Shown in pieces: positions 38,601 to 50,060 of a stretch of 64,000 bases of DNA (positions within the stretch are counted from its first letter, which is position 1; the number at the start of each line of letters is the position of its first letter). A program made the translations under genes and the position numbers. The DNA is from Haemonchus contortus (lineage: Eukaryota > Nematoda > Chromadorea > Rhabditida > Trichostrongylidae): contig LS997566.1 in NCBI GenBank assembly GCA_000469685.2, positions 17,178,045 through 17,242,044 on the forward strand, written 5' to 3'. The notes below the pieces were generated by a model. That model did not search any database, was not told the origin of the DNA, and worked only from the letters and a program-made list of their open reading frames with translations.

Positions 38601-41600
38601 GTCCTGACCATCCAGATGACGTTGAAGATGGGGAAAAAGGTGGTAATCCGAGGGATCCAAGCCTGAGAAACATGGTTGGTGTGGTAAACTTGTCCTGTCG
38701 AAATTCGTCAGTTTAGTTTTGGTCGTTCTTGCAATGTGAGGGCGAGCGTTGTCGTGCTGGAAGGGAACTTTGTGCTGCTGTATACGTTTAGCTAAGGGAT
38801 TCGCCTTCAAATTCCTCAGTTGCGTAATGTAGACGTGTGCGGTCACTGTGCATCCTTCGTCTAGCAGCTTCCATTATTAGACACGGAGAGCGCTCCACCA
38901 GAATCATGGCATAACCTACTTGCCGTGTACATTGGGTTTGGGGGAGTCTTCTGCATGCGCACCTTTGTCAATCCATTGAGCACGCCGGTGGACGTTAGAG
39001 TAGAGGTTCGACTTCGCACCCCTGGTGACTAGGTACTCGAGCCACGTGTGGTGCCCTTGAGCGTGAGGAGAGAATGTGCCACGTCGTCGCGGCGGTCTAT
39101 GTCATACTGCTTCAAAGCATGAGGCATCTATGGACCGAGCTTTCACACCTTGTCGATTGACTTCAATTCACAAGGAACTGTGGACTGACTCCCCAAGGGT
39201 GACTGCCAGTTCAAGAGTAGTTTGATACGGATCGGCTTCCACCTGGCTCCACAGCACGTCCAAATCCAACTCCATTGAGCGTCCCGGACGGTCTTCATTT
39301 TCGGCGGAATAGTCGCCCGATGTGAACTTGTGATGCAACTTATAAATTGTACACCTCCTGCTTGTGAACGTCCTTCATACCTCTATCGATTGCCGCAGGT
39401 TCATGGCCAGATAAAAAAATAAATATGATGGTGTTGCGGTTGTGGAGTCGCGACGGCTTGAAATCATGGGGCATAGATGCTGGAAAGGAAACAGTTAGGT
39501 GCTTTCTCTAGCATGCGTTTGAAAGAGCTTTCCATACTCTATCTAACAATGCCTCGCACGTTCATTTTCGTCACCACTTTCAAGAGTTACGATCGTTAGA
39601 AGTCATCACTATCATTTTGTCCGAGGACTTATGACTCAACCTAATACAAATGAGTACGAAGGTGCCCTCTTTTATGTCTGACCATTGACCTTTGGAGTAA
39701 TAAGTAAGGAAGATTTCCGGGGGAAATTTAAAATTAGTCACATACAGCAGGCTCAATTTTCCATAGTAAACGTTGCGTTCCACAATTGGTTTACCTTCCA
39801 AATTCTTCCCTCTTCCCTCCTCTTCCTTCACCATCTCAGCACTTTGCAGAAGCCACTGAAACTCCTTAATGTTTACTTAATTATCTCAGCTTTTTAATTA
39901 TAAGTTCGCGTTGCGGATGGTTACGTAGCCCCCTTACAGGAATCTCAATTCATATCATGTGAGGTTTAGGCTCAAGCATGGGGTCACGAAGAATTGCATC
40001 GCCAGCTCGTACAATTCCCTCCCCTTCTGGGTGGATTCGTCATTATACAACACGGCCCTTCTGGGTTCTTCTCATAATTACGATCTCTTGAGCGAGTATT
40101 TGTTCTTCGACCGTGGCTTTAGACTTTACATAACCAACCCACCTCTATTGTTAAACCACTTCTACCTCTCTCACTGTGCAACATATTCGAAACAGATTCT
40201 GAACTACTAGAGCCCGAGCTCTAGTGTTAAATTCTTGAGAATGCTCAGGAAATTCTTCCTCATTTCATTTAAGTTTTTTCTGGTACAACACAGAATTGCT
40301 ATTCTAATTTGGGCAATTTCAGGACGCTTACATTTGTGATAGCTGTGAATTTGTTACCATCTACAAAGGTAATATGAAGAGACACCTTAACACTTGTCAT
40401 CCGGCTCCCGATTGCAAAGATCTTAAAGGTGCGGTGTACTCTCTGGGCATACTTGTTATTTCATTTTTTAGCTTCATTTTCCCTTTCGAGACTTTTACCA
40501 ATTATATAGTGAAAGGCCTTAATCTAAGTTTTGTTTTGATCCCGCGAAGGCTTTGTCTACGACCATTACTGATTTATAGTTTAGTGGCTTGGTAAAAAAG
40601 GCTCCATTGTGAAGCTACCAACTCCATACGGAGTGGACTTAGAACGCCCTTCCGACATTTATAGAAGTTGATGCATCTTACTATCCCACCTTGTCCATGA
40701 TCTGGCATTCAACATCGATGCTCACCATTCATTTTCAGAGTGGGATCGCAAACTGGAAAGCATGAGGGCATCAGTTATGGGCATGAGCCGTGTGGAGATG
40801 ATTGATCGACTGAATGCTCATCGGATGAATTCGACCCGTGGGCGAAAACCAAGGGGAAAGAAACACGATGACAATGCTCAGGTATCTCTTTCTTCTGTGC
40901 TTTTGTGGGTCTCTAATTTTTGACGGCACTGTAAACCATTCAAAATCAGACTCCATACCGCAAATGATTCATTGGAAGCATCTCCTACCGAACGGATTCT
41001 CTATCGAGATTTCCTAGGATCCTACGATTGTAACTTCCAACCAAATAGAAATTCAAGCTATAACTCATGTACGGTGCATAGCTTTTTGCTTTCCGGTTTC
41101 CTATTTCAACAACAACCTGTGGCCACAAAAAACTTCATCTCTGCAATCTCGATTTAATTCCTCACACTACCTCCAATTCGACCTCAGCACCTTCTCTCAC
41201 TAGCCCTTTTTTGTCGAGGAAAAAGTGGGAGCAGCACTTTTCAGATACGAAATGAAGGTCGTTAAATGGTAATAAAGTAGTCTGTAAATCAGTAAGGCTC
41301 GTTCCAATTGAACGCAACCCTACATGTGTTGGTTCTGCAATATCGACTTAGTCTTCCTATCACATGAAATATCGCCTCAGGTCCCTGGGTTACTCGCGAT
41401 CCCTTAAACTTTCTAGCCTATGTACGGTCAAATTTGTTCCGTGGCATGCAGATACGACTTATCCCAGATGGGGACGCAGTTTTGTTCTTCCTCTATCCCT
41501 GACCATTTTCTTTAAGATAATATATTTAAAACAACTATAAAAGCAGTAAATGGACTAAGGTCGACCGGTATCACAGTGGAGACACAGTATTATAATGAAA

Positions 41601-41701
41601 TCAATTCTATCGAAATATTCCAGCTATTCCAGACGGTGGTTCCCGATTTCACGCCAATGCACTACACTTATGACATGATGAACACCTTCCCACAATTATG
41701 A
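32655..41701 (+). CDS. C2H2/C2HC zinc-finger protein, 13 exons (probable DNA-binding regulator)
   Basis: Exons 32655-32752, 32889-32959, 33819-33906, 34624-34765, 34863-35072, 36289-36397, 36552-36700, 36831-36981, 37064-37191, 38273-38338, 40323-40428, 40739-40881 and 41624-41701 keep phase at every junction and end at TGA (41699). The first ATG, at 32673, gives 506 residues; upstream exons may extend it. The N-terminal half is rich in Pro, Gln, Ser and Thr. Finger 1 (36289-36397) holds CMAC with HIGRNEKC; finger 2 is split between 36552-36700 (CPHC) and 36831 on (RRHINQC); finger 3 (40323-40428) is CDSC with KRHLNTCH, nearly canonical spacing. A basic cluster after finger 2 (KRPRADKDRRRDAKRRRHEE) and TRGRKPRGKK near the end are likely nuclear-localisation or DNA-contact segments. 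A nuclear regulatory role is inferred; no ortholog was recognised. Exon 4 has an in-frame alternative donor at 34682. Confidence 0.85.
33300..33680. repeat. Dispersed repeat fragment in intron
   Basis: It shares GTACGTCGG, GGCCGTTTTCGACC and GCAGGTTCAT in order with 8428-8530. It lies between exons 2 and 3 of the zinc-finger gene. The boundaries are approximate and no terminal repeats were found. Confidence 0.4.
36744..36752 (+). other. Putative 9-base microexon (Leu-Val-Val) within zinc finger 2
   Basis: CTTGTCGTT lies between TATATTTCAG and GTAAGT, both near-perfect splice signals, inside the intron 36701-36830. Its inclusion keeps frame and inserts three residues after CPHCDRFISHYK, before GNIRRHINQC. 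The corresponding YKGN of finger 3 is uninterrupted, so inclusion would probably distort finger 2. Confidence 0.45.
38383..39644 (-). mobile_element. mariner transposon (1,262 bp) with decayed transposase
   Basis: The ends are identical inverted repeats for 29 bases, beginning TTAGGTTGAGTCATAAGTCC, and TA flanks both sides (38381-38382, 39645-39646), the mariner/Tc1 target duplication. The size is typical for mariner. On the minus strand the transposase is recognisable: SGDYSAENEDRPGRS of the N-terminal helix-turn-helix region, SNVHRRAQWIDKG, then HDNARPHIA and DPSDYHLF at 38547-38846. The last two keep a D-34-D spacing, but stops and frame shifts interrupt the gene and the first catalytic aspartate region is altered. 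It sits antisense in the intron between exons 10 and 11 of the zinc-finger gene and is clearly non-autonomous today. Confidence 0.95.
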
Positions 41702-42062
41702 CTTCTGCCAGAGATCAGCTCATTGTTAGTGTGAACATCAACTGCCAATACTTATTCTCTTTCTTTTTTTTCCAAAAATTGTTTATTGTTTATATTATTT
41801 GATTTGATTTTATTAAGAACTATCATATCTGCCTATGTATCATTCATATCGTGGCGTTTCCCATGTCAATGCAATGTTCAGGGATTTCTCTCCGCCGTTT
41901 TGCTCAGACAGTATTTTTTTCATTATAATGCGCATTTTTTCTCTTCATTGAGTCTACCTAACCCATAGTTGAATATACTGTAGCTGGCATTTAGTGCAGT
42001 TCTATGTATCACTGAGCAGTTGGCTTGCAATTTGCCGTAATAGACGCATTATTGTATGAAGG
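41702..42062. other. 3' flank of zinc-finger gene
   Basis: An A/T-rich stretch follows the TGA and probably includes the 3' untranslated region. No unambiguous AATAAA hexamer was identified at a convincing distance. Nothing else is seen. Confidence 0.4.
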
Positions 42063-42210
42063 CAATGGCTGCTTTCACAGTCTACCGGCTACCGGCGAGC
42101 GCACCAGCCGGGGGGCGGCGCTTGCCCCTTGGCGGAGTAGTCCCCCGAACGACGCGCTCACTCACTCGCGCGCTCGCGGGCTGGCCGGCGGACTATGAAA
42201 GCAGCCAATT
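42063..42210. repeat. GC-rich imperfect hairpin, about 148 bases
   Basis: The left arm CAATGGCTGCTTTCACAGTC pairs with GACTATGAAAGCAGCCAATTG on the right, and the pairing continues through CCGG and CGAGCGC blocks. The loop is about 70 bases and the whole is very GC-rich against an A/T-rich background. It lies 360 bases past the zinc-finger stop codon. It could be a foldback element or a structured RNA. Confidence 0.7.
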
Positions 42211-44089
42211 GAAGCCAAGTGTTCAATCTCACCTGCAAAACCATCGCAACTTCAGTTAGGAGCGGTCACGTCGTGGTTCTAAGGTGTAGTTTGCAGAGGA
42301 TTTCAATGGCTATCCCACGAATTTTTCTGGCTGAGCACCTTCCGCGATTTCTCGCATTGCTTTGCTAATAACGAAAAGGTAGCCATTATAAAAGTGTGTA
42401 TTCAGTCCCATTCCTTCTGAGTAACAAGCCATCCTAGTTGTTCGGGAACGCGACTGCTCGTTTTTGGAGGAGTTCAAAGCAGTGGATAGCCGCTACCCAT
42501 CTAGGTGAAGTTCCGCTGCGCACTGTGAGAGATTCCCAGCTCCCATTATGCTGAAGCTGGAAATCGATAAGAAAATATTATTGATTATATTGGTAGCTGT
42601 ATTTTGACAATAGAGATTTGGCCTGCCCATGTTGTTCCCGTGCCGATTGTGATGACCAGTAGCTGAGACGCGGAGTTTCTTTTTTTCTATATTCCCTCTG
42701 GTTTTTTTTTGCCATTTTTGTTGTTATTTTCCTTATCATTTATCTCCGCCCTGCCATAATTCTGATCGTGGTCTAACTCTTGCATTTGCTTTGATTTGTT
42801 CATCATCATATCAACTAGGTACGATGTCCATCGAGATTGCTGTTTTTATTGATAGCTCAAATTTCGTTTTGCTCTCCCTTTGTGTGCTAAACTTCTATGT
42901 GTTGTGTGTTATTCGATCACTATTAGACCCTTAGACGTCCCTGCCTCCAATATATTCCTCCACCCTTGCGATTCGATACCCCAAAACGCTCATCGTTCTC
43001 TGTATGTGTTGGTGCCTGAGAAGACAGAAGCCATAATCCTATTTTGTGATCTGTACAGCAAAGATATCTAGCATAAAGCGGTTTATTTAACTACAAGTAG
43101 TTCTTTTCGACTTTCAGGTTCAGTGAGGGCATATGGTGCGGTGTACAGGCATGTAGGCTGATATCAACACAGCGAATGATAAAATCAGTACCAAAATGCA
43201 CAATAAAACTGAAGATTTTAGCTTCAATGTTATCAGATTTCCTCGTTGAGATACTAATATTCCTAAATAGTATAAAGCTTTTGATACATTGAGAATGTTG
43301 AGAATCACTAGTATATGCTCTAATATAGGGACGTTCACTGCACCACAAAGTCGAAAGAAATTATGGAGATTCTGCTGAGAATTGAGTACAATGAAGAGTT
43401 CGCAATTACAAGTGTAATCAGGTGCATATATATTACATAATAATATGTATGTATAAAAGAAATAAATTTAGATGTTACAAAATTTTTGTTAGGGTCAATT
43501 CTAATAGCACCACCTAATTAGCTAATGGAATTCTTACGATACACAGAAATGAGCATCACCAACAGTATAACAACACAGTCCCTTGATTGAACAATGTATC
43601 TTTACACAATCTTCTTTACAGTAACCCCGGGCCACTGATGAGCCTCAAGGGAAAGTGGAGACAATGGATATTTAGTAAGGAGGCGGAACGAGTCACCTTT
43701 GATCAGTCTGGTTACTTCGTCTTTTTGATGTGTTTGCTTATTGCTGTTTTTTATGCTCCACTGCTCCATCAGCCTGTTACATTTTACTTAGTGGTCCTTG
43801 TAGCTCCCTGTAGGACCGAGCCGTTCTCTAACATTCTTCAACTACGTCGCTCCTAGACAAGTTCGCAACATTCCCTACTCCCAACAAGTAAGGTAAGACC
43901 TGACAGGGAACAAATCCATAAATTTGAGGAGGCTGCCCAGCTTTGCAGTCTGGTATAGCCTTCTCATGGATGATTTCTGACCATATGTACAAAATTGATC
44001 TCCTCAAAAGTGAGCAAGAGAAATTCAGAAGCAGGAACTGCAGACTCATCGTGGATTCCGTGAATTTCTACTGAGACTATTTTTCTCGT
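42211..44089. other. No gene seen
   Basis: Only short frames of up to 89 codons without motifs or phase-consistent splicing are seen. The segment is A/T-rich. Confidence 0.5.
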
Positions 44090-44477
44090 CACTATTTACC
44101 CTTTACTGCCCTGCCCCACTTCGTCGATCGACAATGGGCTGGATTTCCATTTCGAGAAGATGAAACCGACTAGAAACTTGCCTAGAGGGGTAATTCGACC
44201 CGTAGAACACGAATATCGCATCCACTCATCATAAAGATGCCTAGCGCTCGCGCCACAGGCGTCGGCGCCATATGGAGCTGGGCCACCAATCTTGCTGAAA
44301 ACTCGCCCCTAAATGGTATGTTAGAACATGGATATCATATTTACTCTGTGATATTCGTGTTCGACGGGTCGAACTACCCCTCTAGGCAAGTTTCTAGTCG
44401 GTTTCATCTTCTCGAAAAAAAATCGATAGAAATCCAACCCATCCTCGACAAAGTGGGGCAGTAAAGGGTAAATAGTG
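44090..44477. mobile_element. 388-bp foldback element with arms of about 120 bases
   Basis: The left arm, from CACTATTTACCCTTTACTGC, recurs as reverse complement at the right end. The match includes the 20-base stretch AAACCGACTAGAAACTTGCC and continues to GAACACGAATATC. The centre contains a GC-rich GCTCGCGCCACAGGCGTCGG segment. No protein is encoded. The flanks share TTCTCG, but no exact target duplication could be fixed. Confidence 0.8.
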
Positions 44478-44594
44478 CCTTCTTCTCGATCTACTTACGA
44501 ATATCGTGATTTATGGAGCCTTTGTTTTGTAAGAGGCAACCAAAGGCAGGGATAGTCGAGTGTAGAGGAGTGTAGGCTCACGTCTACACTTATA

Positions 44595-44858
44595 AAGAGG
44601 GGTGTGAGCCGATTCGTGCGATTCTGGGTGCGCGCGCCAAATCGCGCGGCGAAATTCGGTGTGACTTGGACGACTGCAGCGTTTATCATTGGGGCCCAAG
44701 TCTGAAGCAAAGTAGGTTGTAGGATTATCCGACCCTACTGAAGTACTCTACTTCAAGTTTGTGCCCTAATAATAGGTGCCAGAGTTGTTTGAATCATCAC
44801 GAATTCTGCCGCGCAATTCACCCAAAATCGCACGGTCCCCCCTATAAAGAGCGCGAGC
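44595..44858. repeat. Second foldback repeat, long hairpin with short loop
   Basis: The left arm (CTTATAAAGAGGGG, CGTGCGATTCTGGGTG, CGCGCGGCGAAATTC, GGGCCCAAGTCTGAAG) pairs with the reverse complement of 44735-44858 (CTTTATAGGGGGG, CGTGCGATTTTGGGTG, GCGCGGCAGAATTC, GGGCACAAACTTGAAG). The arms are about 125 bases and clearly diverged, with a loop of about 15 bases. It could be a foldback element or two head-to-head copies of one repeat. Confidence 0.7.
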
Positions 44859-45009
44859 TCAATTTCTGTCGAGGCAAATTCAGGCCTTGCAAAAATTGCA
44901 AAAATGTTACCGGTGCCAGCGTAAGGCCCAGTTTAACAGGCCAGTTGATGGAGAAACCTTGTCACAACAATCATGACTAAGGTATCAAAAAGTGTCACTG
45001 ATAAAGGTA

Positions 45010-46815
45010 GGACGTCACCCAGAAGTGGCGCATAGTCCTCCCAAGTCCTGTGGGTACTATAGCTACCGAAAGAGAAACAACCTCGATCGAAGAAGTCTCC
45101 TTGAATGGGATTCTGCACATGGGATTGCTAGAAAAGCGCAGAAACATTCGAGTTCTATGCCTAAGCGAGACGGCTATGGCTGCAAAGGGTCTATTACAAC
45201 GGCAAAACCACAAAGTGAAATGGTGTGGCTATGGAATTGGCAGAGTCCCTCAAAGACTCTGTTTCCGCCGTAAACAGGACCAGAAGTCGAATCATGGCTG
45301 CGAGGATAAACACGAATGAGTTGTGAAGGATAAATGTACGCACCACATGTACGCACCACAAGCCGGCCACCCCTTCTACGAAAAGGATGACCACTATCTG
45401 AGCCATCAGATCAGTTCCAGAGCTGGATTGTATTACAATAGATGGTGATTTCGATAGCCTCGTATGGAGTGAATGAAGGAGTCTTGAGAGAATAAGGAGA
45501 CAGGGGATTAGAAGTCATGAATGAAGAAGGAGAAAGGGTCCTCAACCTGGCCATAGCCCATGTCTTGACAGTCTGCAGCACCTTTTTCGCGAAAAGGAAG
45601 ACTCGGAAGGTATTTTAAAACAATGGAGGAAAACAAACGGAAATAGATTATGAGCTCGCGAAATGATCGTTTCTCAAAATTGTGAAAGACATCTAATTGT
45701 AAGTACTGCCTGGCAAAGAAATGGTTCAGCAGCATAAACCTTTTCTCGCAAAGACAGCCATTGATCTTCCGAAGAAGTCAAGGACTAGAAGGGAACGGAA
45801 AATTCAGTGGTAGAAGCTGCATCGACTCGAAGAACACCTCAAAGAAAAATTACTGGAAGCTACAGCCCGAAGCTCGAAAGAGTGAAACAACAGATCTGGA
45901 GCAATACCGTGAAGATCATCCAAGCAAGGGAAAAGCTGAAGGAACACAAGGTGGATTCCGAGGATAAAGGAAAGCGTAGTTCTGGAACGAACGAGTTCAT
46001 CCAGTTGTTAGGCAGAAGAAAGCGGTCTACAAGCCCTGGCGTGAAGGTGGGCGACCGTTACTTACATCATTGCCGCTTTGTAGACGGTATCGTGATTGTA
46101 ATACCAAACATCGATCAGTTGGAACGAATGCTGGTCGGGTTCAACAACGCCTGTGGAAAGATCGGCAAACACAACTAGACCTAACGAAGACGATGTTCAT
46201 GAGAAACGGACTGGAATCTGATGCTCCCTTCACGCAGAAGGGAACGACCAGCTCTGAGTGCTCTAGCTACGTGTATCTAGGCCGAGAAGTTGATATAATA
46301 TACGACCTAGCACCGGAGCTGAACAGGAGGAAACGGCGTGGGAAGCATTCCAGAACATCAAGGGAGCAGTAAAGAAGACAAAGAAATTCCGGCTTCACGC
46401 TCACCTCTTCGACGCTGCGGTCCTTCCTGTGTTGAAATATGCCTCAGCGATTTTGGACCCTACAAAAGCGGGACGGATATGCAGTCAGCATCATTCAAAG
46501 CACTTTAAAAAGGACGATGCTCGGACTTCCTTATACAAGTGAGTGGAGAAGGGCATCAGGAGTTCCGGGGCTCGACAACCAACGGTGATCAGGGATATCG
46601 CTGCTTACGGCAAGGAATCGAAAATCGGGTGGCACGCTATGCGATATCGTGATAACCGTTGGACCAGGGCGGTTACTGACTGGATCCCAGGGAACATCGA
46701 ACGAGCACCAGAACGCGCGATGGTCGGACTTCTTAACGGAAGCTCTAGAATGTGCGAAAGGAATGTTTTGCCCCGGTTCCCTCAAGCGAGTACTGGGTTT
46801 CTCGAGATGACACGT
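45010..46815 (+). pseudogene. Degenerate RTE-type LINE (endonuclease + reverse transcriptase)
   Basis: Across shifting frames the order of an RTE polyprotein can be followed. The endonuclease part is near 45130-45470 (RRNIRVLCLSETAMAAKG; later a GDFDSLVW block replacing GDFNGHVG). A conserved middle follows near 45480-45620 (NEEGERVLNLAIAH and STFFAKRK). The late reverse-transcriptase part starts at 46045 (VKVGDRYLHHCRF), then DLTKTMFMRNGLESDAPF, SECSSYVYLGREV and DNRWTRAVTDWIP. The expected catalytic FADD reads FVDG (46077-46088), and the earlier reverse-transcriptase motifs appear deleted. Stops and frame shifts are frequent. The alignment is from memory of hookworm RTE proteins; I am confident of family, less of exact ends. 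Confidence 0.85.
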
Positions 46816-47171
46816 CGCTGTTCTTTTCAGCCTTCACAACATCTTGATTGCACCGATGAAAAGCCTCTGCCCTCTATGCCCAAAGTTGTTTCCATAGCCG
46901 TTATATTCATTCCAGTTCACATACGAAGAAGCGTATTCATTACTTTTCATCATTATAAAACTGTTTCGATTTCTACAGCGACTACTCTATTCTTCTACAT
47001 TATGTTTATACTTCCTAGTACTGAAATATATCTGATAGAAGAACAGAGAAAAGTATAGCTGATATCATAGAGGCTTTCAGATGGTGTAATCAATAACTCA
47101 GACTCATCTTCTGATCAGGAAGCCAGCCCCATCTTGACCATAAAGGGGTGAATGGTTCAGATCACATACTA

Positions 47172-47465
47172 TGAGCGAAGGTGATGTAGTGTCAAGCGGC
47201 GCACTTTCACACAAGCACGGCCACGGGTTCGAATCACGGATCGATACCCACCTAGGTCAATTAAGCCTTCTATCCCTTTGGGATCACTTAATCAGTACTA
47301 TACACGTCTGAGACTGGCCTGTCCTTTGGCTGGCCACCGCAGTTCATTGCAAATGCCATGTAACCATTCAATACGTCGCTACGACTCTGAATGGAAGTCG
47401 AATGCGGGTGCACATAACTCAGACGAGATTGATCAGCGCCTGAAGACTTTGTCCTTACTCCTTTC
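47172..47465 (+). mobile_element. tRNA-derived SINE copy H
   Basis: The head reads GAAGGTGATGTAGTGTCAAG, with a good B box, GGGTTCGAATC (about 47225-47235). The body runs through CTCAGACGAGATTGATCAGC to an ACTTTGTCCTTACTCC tail. This copy has the B box closest to a real tRNA. Confidence 0.9.
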
Positions 47466-47985
47466 TGAACAATTATTTGAGAAGATGAGGAAACGGAGCC
47501 TAGCTAATGAAGGAGATAAAGAGCACGGTGCTTGGAAAACACAAGTATGGGTTTGAAGAGGGTGGATACCATTTAAAATAGACATATTACAACGGTCAGA
47601 AGGGCCTTTACCGAAGCTACTGAATAGTGATTGGAAGTTATATCCTGTCTTCTAATTTATATAGTTCCCATTAAGTGGTTCCAGTTTGATTTTCCTCATT
47701 CAGTATGTGTGGTTGATTATATCAGGATCACCCACTGACCGAAACAGCTAACTAGACGCATTTTTGATCGTTTTCGATAAAAGCAGTCGTAGTGAGCCAC
47801 TGAATCCAGTCTCTACATCCACTTACCATGCAATCCATTATCCTTCAACAAGCGAAAGGGAACAGTACTTCCCCAGGCGTTAGATTCTTTCTGTAAGGCA
47901 ACAGTTTTCTGTAGTCGCAGAAATCAGGCTTTTCGAGCAACTCGGAAAATTATCATTTCATTGGAACGACGTCACTGAACATATA
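47466..47985. other. No gene seen
   Basis: A/T-rich sequence between a SINE and a MITE, with no motifs or splice-consistent frames. Confidence 0.5.
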
Positions 47986-48509
47986 CAGTAGCGCTCAAAA
48001 GTCTTCGGTGAAATGGTTCTTCAGCCGTACTTTTCAGTCGTAACTCCTCTCCTACTGGATCTAATCATGCGAAATTTCTATTTGGAGCGTGGGTGTATTG
48101 TGAATTTTTACCACTATTAACTTGCAATCTGATCATGTTCCAGATATTCCAAAGGGCTTGAACTCAGAATCGACTGAAAATACAGATGATGGTCCTTCTA
48201 GGGTCTCTTTCCTTTTTGTCATGTCTAAAGTGTACGAGCGGTAACGCCGAACACAATAGATGAGAAAAACGCACATAAGGTGCGAATAAGTGCAGACGTC
48301 AACAACTTTACTTCTAGCAAAATCTGCTACCGCAACAAACACCTTGCTCTATCTGTGGATATTGCAGCTTCGCAGTCGAATAGTGTTGTGTTGGGTGAAA
48401 TATGCTCTAGTTAAACATATCCAAATCTCGCGCGATTTGGTCTACTAAGAAAAAAGTTATGAACGAAAAAGCGTCAAAGTATTTCACCGAAGACTTTTGA
48501 GCGCTACTG
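47986..48509. mobile_element. Tc1/mariner-type MITE, 524 bp, copy 1
   Basis: The terminal inverted repeats match for 29 bases, starting CAGTAGCGCTCAAAAGTCTT, and TA flanks both ends (47984-47985, 48510-48511). The interior is A/T-rich with no intact protein, so this is a non-autonomous or decayed element. A second copy lies at 60762-61291. Confidence 0.92.
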
Positions 48510-48511
48510 TA

Positions 48512-50060
48512 TGTATAGGTCGTGCCATAAATATGACCACTTCTATCATGCGTGATTTTTTCTATTTCAACGTCAGTTTTTCCACTTGCTTATGATTTTT
48601 TTCCAAATTCGTGATGTCATCCTTATGTGGTAATCACTTTATCTTGTTTTCTGCGAAAAGGTGAATCCTCACAATCAAAAAAGCACGTTCTCGGTTTTCG
48701 GTGGTGGAAGCAAGTTCATTCTGTTTCCAACACCGCTAAAGCTTGCACAAGAAATGTGTCGATGAAAAAATTTTAATCGTTGTGCAGATCGTAATTTTTT
48801 AGAAGCACTGTTCACGATAAAATGCCTTCTTGAGGTGAATATGTAGCCCCGAACTACGCAAATATGTGGATTTGTCAGATCGAAAAAAGGCCTCGACTTG
48901 GAGTAAAAAGCGCTCAAGCATTGCATACACTGTCTGCTTATAGGTCCGTGTTTCAATGACCCTGAGTATTCGACACAAATAATAATGGAGCACACGTCTT
49001 CATAATAACAAGTGATGCTGACCTAAGGCGACAGTAGAAGGAATTTTTGTTTGAAGAATCTTTTAGGGCAATGGGAACGATGCTACGCTGAACGGCTTGG
49101 GTCCTGCTTTTGGACCATATTCGCAATATAATCCACCAAGGGAGCATTTTGAAATATAATAGATCATACTGCTAATAAAATGAGCAAAACTTGCCTTCGA
49201 TGTTAGGGTTTCTTAATACCTGGCGTGAGAGCGCGTAAAGGAAGAGTTATCATTACTCCTAATTTGCCACACAGTTCTCACCTCAGTTCTGACTGATTTT
49301 TCAATTCCACTGACTAAACGCAATGAGCTGCCGAAGGAGCAACTGGGCAGGAATGTTTTTGTCAATTTTCAGGGTTTACTTAAGTTGCTGCGAAGAACAA
49401 AGCGCGATAATCAACACGAACAATCCATGACGATGCCCCCTGTACTATTCCAAAAACAGTTTTCTCATTTGTTTTGCATTTTTTAGATCCAGTCTTCTAC
49501 GACGGCGAAAACTTCCGAAAAACCACCGAGGTCGATTCATGACCCAGCTTATCTTAAACTCCACAGGCAACAAGGAGGCACACTTCATTGGCACCATTTT
49601 GGATACTCGATCATCGTTAATTAGGAGATACGATCACTGCGAGGTCGAATCCCCACAGGCTCCTCTCTGGTCAGGCCTAAAGATAAGGGCGAACTGTAAT
49701 GGATAAGGGTAAACTGCTACCGAAATGGAAAGTGGACAGAACAGAGGCGACAGCTCGCAGTAACAACTTATTCAGTTGATATTTATCAAGTTTTCAGTAC
49801 TAATTTCTTCGAAATATTGCCTCTTCTGAATAGTGGGAATCAACCTTTTCATTTCTTGCGCTTGAACGGCTCGTCAACAAATTGTTTTCATTTTCAAACT
49901 ACTGCTATCAAATTTCCATTTCACAGACCCCAACAGTAGGGAAGTACGCCGTGGAAATGTGACAATTAGAGGTCACTTTGGAGAAAAAATACAGCTCCTC
50001 CTGTAACTCTAAGCATGTCCCTATTAGAAGGCAAATGATGCGAAAGCCGTCAGCCTATAG
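48512..50060. other. Non-coding, possible decayed transposon remnants
   Basis: GTCGTGCCATAAATATGACC just after the MITE looks like a transposon end, but no partner end was found. CACTGTTCACGATAAAATGCC (about 48807-48827) shares the CACGATA motif with the repeats near 7.6-8.6 kb. No gene is supported. Confidence 0.3.
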
